A stretch of DNA of 64,000 nt from Paenibacillus sp. IHBB 10380 (GTDB lineage Bacteria; Bacillota; Bacilli; Paenibacillales; Paenibacillaceae), in NCBI RefSeq assembly GCF_000949425.1, contig NZ_CP010976.1:5208001-5272000 (forward strand). The letters are read 5' to 3'. The notes beneath the pieces are model-generated. The model worked only from the letters and a program-made list of their open reading frames with translations. It searched no databases and had not been told where the DNA came from. Below are positions 62,475 through 64,000 of the stretch, piece after piece; within the stretch, counting starts at the first letter, position 1; the number at the start of each line of letters is the position of its first letter. A program made the translations under genes and the position numbers.

Positions 62475-63203
62475 TTAATGATTAATCAAGCGACTAAGAA
62501 ATGTGCGAGCGCGTTCTTCGTGCGGAGTGGTGAAGAAATCAGTGGATGTGGCTATCTCCAAAATATGGCCTTCATCCATAAATACGACTCGGTCAGCGAC
62601 TTCGCGGGCGAAGCCCATCTCGTGTGTAACGATGACCATGGTCATGCCGTTATGGGCTAGTGAGCGTATAACGTCTAGTACTTCGCCAATCATTTCGGGA
62701 TCAAGAGCGGATGTGGGTTCGTCAAATAGCATTATTTTTGGTTTCATTGCTAATCCGCGAGCAATCGCAACACGTTGCTGTTGTCCGCCGGATAGCTGGG
62801 AGGGGAAGCTCTGCGCTTTGTCTTCGATACCGACTCGTGTGAGATAGGACATGGCTGTCTGTCTCGATTCTTCTTTAGAGAGTCGCTGAACTTTGATGGG
62901 AGCTAGAATAATGTTATCGATGACTCTTTTATGTGGATAAAGATTAAAGTGCTGAAACACCATGCCGATGTCGCGGCGAAATTGATTAATATCAATCTTT
63001 TTTTTGTGTAGAGGGACTCCATTTACGATTAATTGGCCTGAGGAAATGCTCTCGAGCTTATTGATGCAGCGTATCAATGTACTTTTACCTGAACCCGATG
63101 GACCGATGATAACTACAACTTCCCCTTCTTCAATCTGAAGGTTGATGTTCTTCAATACATGGAATGAGCCGAAGTACTTGTTAACGTTGTGAAATTCAAT
63201 CAG
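62475..63203 (-). CDS. Polar amino-acid ABC transporter ATPase (CTG start)
   Basis: Walker [11 protein letters not shown]-loop [12 protein letters not shown], signature [16 protein letters not shown], Walker [15 protein letters not shown] and the H-loop [10 protein letters not shown] identify a GlnQ/HisP-type ATPase. The start is taken at CTG 63203 because AAGGGGG lies 7 nt upstream and the encoded residues ([19 protein letters not shown]) include the conserved A-loop tyrosine; a TAA directly precedes it. The first in-frame TTG (63155) would delete that strand. 242 residues, first gene of the operon. Confidence 0.9.
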   Translation of the reverse strand: MIEFHNVNKYFGSFHVLKNINLQIEEGEVVVIIGPSGSGKSTLIRCINKLESISSGQLIVNGVPLHKKKIDINQFRRDIGMVFQHFNLYPHKRVIDNIILAPIKVQRLSKEESRQTAMSYLTRVGIEDKAQSFPSQLSGGQQQRVAIARGLAMKPKIMLFDEPTSALDPEMIGEVLDVIRSLAHNGMTMVIVTHEMGFAREVADRVVFMDEGHILEIATSTDFFTTPHEERARTFLSRLINH

Positions 63204-63450
63204 TTAGAAACACCCCCTTATGGTAAGTATCCAAAGTTCGTTTTGGCATCATATTAAAGTGTAGTCTTCGTGAAAATATTATATGCGGATTGTTATAAAA
63301 CATATTATTTTGGTTATGATGTAATATATAAAGCCGAAGTTGCGTCTAAGTATGCGGTAGATTGAAATGAGTTCTTGAAATTAATGACAGAGCAGCTTGC
63401 GTTTGGTTTCGGCATATGATACACTGTGTTTAGTTAAGAAACGTTGATCC
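63204..63450. other. Divergent intergenic region, ABC operon and cold-shock gene
   Basis: AT-rich, holding the minus-strand promoter of the ABC operon and the plus-strand promoter and leader of the cold-shock gene. No convincing frame. Confidence 0.4.
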
Positions 63451-63451
63451 T

Positions 63452-63516
63452 TTTCACATATTGAAAAGCAGATTCAGAATCAAGAGAATACACTTTTCAA
63501 TGTGTGAAACTTTTTT
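63452..63516 (+). promoter_or_regulatory. Terminator-like hairpin in the cold-shock leader
   Basis: TTTCACATATTGAAAA (63452-63467) pairs with TTTTCAATGTGTGAAA (63494-63509) through a 16-bp stem with one G-U pair, and CTTTTTT follows. It lies 55 nt before the csp start. Long structured leaders are usual for csp genes. Confidence 0.6.
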
Positions 63517-63571
63517 ATATGTAAGTGTAAAAAATGATCAGCATTAAATCAAATTTTTGGAGGAATTACAA

Positions 63572-63772
63572 ATGCAAACAGGTACAGTAAAATGGTTTAA
63601 CGCAGACAAAGGTTTCGGTTTCATCGAAGTTGAAGGTGGAAGCGACGTATTCGTTCACTTCTCCGCTATCACTGGCGACGGATTCAAAACTTTGGACGAA
63701 GGCCAACGCGTTCAGTTCAACGTAGTTGAAGGAAACCGTGGACCACAAGCAGAAAACGTTGTAAAACTGTAA
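63572..63772 (+). CDS. Cold-shock protein (CspA/CspB family)
   Basis: 66 residues, [35 protein letters not shown] in frame, with both RNA-binding motifs ([16 protein letters not shown]) of the OB-fold. Acts as an RNA chaperone. ATG follows TTGGAGG; the apparent start at 63557 has no site. A terminator lies at 63783-63818 and a YdjO-type gene follows, a common Bacillales pairing. Highly expressed by codon pattern (GAC/AAC/GGC-rich). Confidence 0.95.
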   Translation: MQTGTVKWFNADKGFGFIEVEGGSDVFVHFSAITGDGFKTLDEGQRVQFNVVEGNRGPQAENVVKL

Positions 63773-63782
63773 TTAAAACAAG

Positions 63783-63818
63783 ACTGCCCTTAACGTCTGT
63801 TAAGGGCAGTTTTTTTTC
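63783..63818 (+). terminator. Intrinsic terminator after the cold-shock gene
   Basis: ACTGCCCTTAA pairs with TTAAGGGCAGT, followed by eight T's. Confidence 0.9.
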
Positions 63819-63927
63819 TATAATTACGAGCGTAAAGGTATTATTTTGTCTTACGGATGATTCTATTTTTATGCAAGGTGTCCGTCTATACTTGTTTCGT
63901 TCTTAAAGTCTATTGAGGGGGTTGAGT

Positions 63928-64000
63928 ATGAACTATCGCAAAAAATCGTTAGAGGAAATTCCGGAGGAAAGTACTTCGATTTGGTCCTGTACGAAAGAAG
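63928..64000 (+). CDS. ydjO: YdjO-family cold-inducible protein (partial, 5' end)
   Basis: ATG at 63928 after GAGGGGG; 24 codons are visible before the window ends. The start MNYRKKSLEEIPEESTSIWSCTKE matches the YdjO pattern, where an early acidic stretch leads to the first cysteine of a zinc-binding W-x-C-T-x-x-x-C. Position next to csp supports it. The rest lies outside. Confidence 0.75.
   Translation, partial: MNYRKKSLEEIPEESTSIWSCTKE

Overview
The window looks like a chromosomal segment of a spore-forming, low-to-moderate GC Firmicute, most probably Paenibacillus or a close relative. Shine-Dalgarno sites are strong (AGGAGG type), GTG and TTG starts are common, and several families are typical Bacillales ones: Cse60, YdjO beside a cold-shock protein, KimA under a ydaO-type riboswitch, KhtTU, a zinc-free L33 and a Btr-like AraC/binding-protein fusion. 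I see no rRNA, tRNA, CRISPR array, transposase or phage gene.

Layout. 0-8.5 kb: an FAD oxidoreductase, a stand-alone GreA/B-domain protein behind a short upstream ORF, Cse60, RNase H, and an AraC regulator divergent from a three-gene carbohydrate operon (Gfo/Idh/MocA plus two TIM-barrel isomerases) with a CcpA-type cre box over its start. 8.5-17.4 kb: a cation efflux protein, two tandem secreted paralogues, a c-di-AMP riboswitch with the K+ importer KimA, a zinc-starvation set (COG0523 GTPase, zinc-independent L33, ZnuA) with two Zur boxes, and an AEC permease. 17.6-27.4 kb: a 1262-residue repeat protein with a copper-amine-oxidase-type N-domain, a lone ATP-dependent DNA ligase, a secreted coiled-coil protein, a nine-repeat Ig-like surface protein and a lipid kinase.

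27.5-51.2 kb is the most unusual part, a two-armed multigene system. On the minus strand are three membrane proteins, one of them a previously unlisted 51-residue protein. Divergently, on the plus strand, come an extracytoplasmic VWA protein, a 1129-residue tubulin/FtsZ-like protein, a 791-residue coiled-coil partner, a polytopic VWA protein, a small beta-rich protein, a zinc-ribbon GTPase and a GTPase-associated (GAP1-like) membrane protein. After two hairpin terminators follow a 38-residue ORF, a TerB_N/TerB_C protein with a degenerate helicase-like core, a DUF2791 (BrxC/D-like) ATPase and an Lhr-like SF2 helicase, all joined by 4-8 nt overlaps. I infer a membrane-spanning, NTP-driven sensing complex coupled to a nucleic-acid-acting arm, probably a stress or anti-invader system. 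Its function is unproven.

51.2-64 kb: a small membrane protein, two Fur-box-controlled siderophore genes (binding lipoprotein and AraC/binding-protein fusion), KhtTU K+/H+ antiport, a YitT-type protein, an IF-3 paralogue with a possibly structured leader followed by a MurG-like transferase, a polar amino-acid ABC operon (ATPase apparently starting at CTG), a cold-shock gene with a terminator-like leader hairpin, and the start of ydjO.
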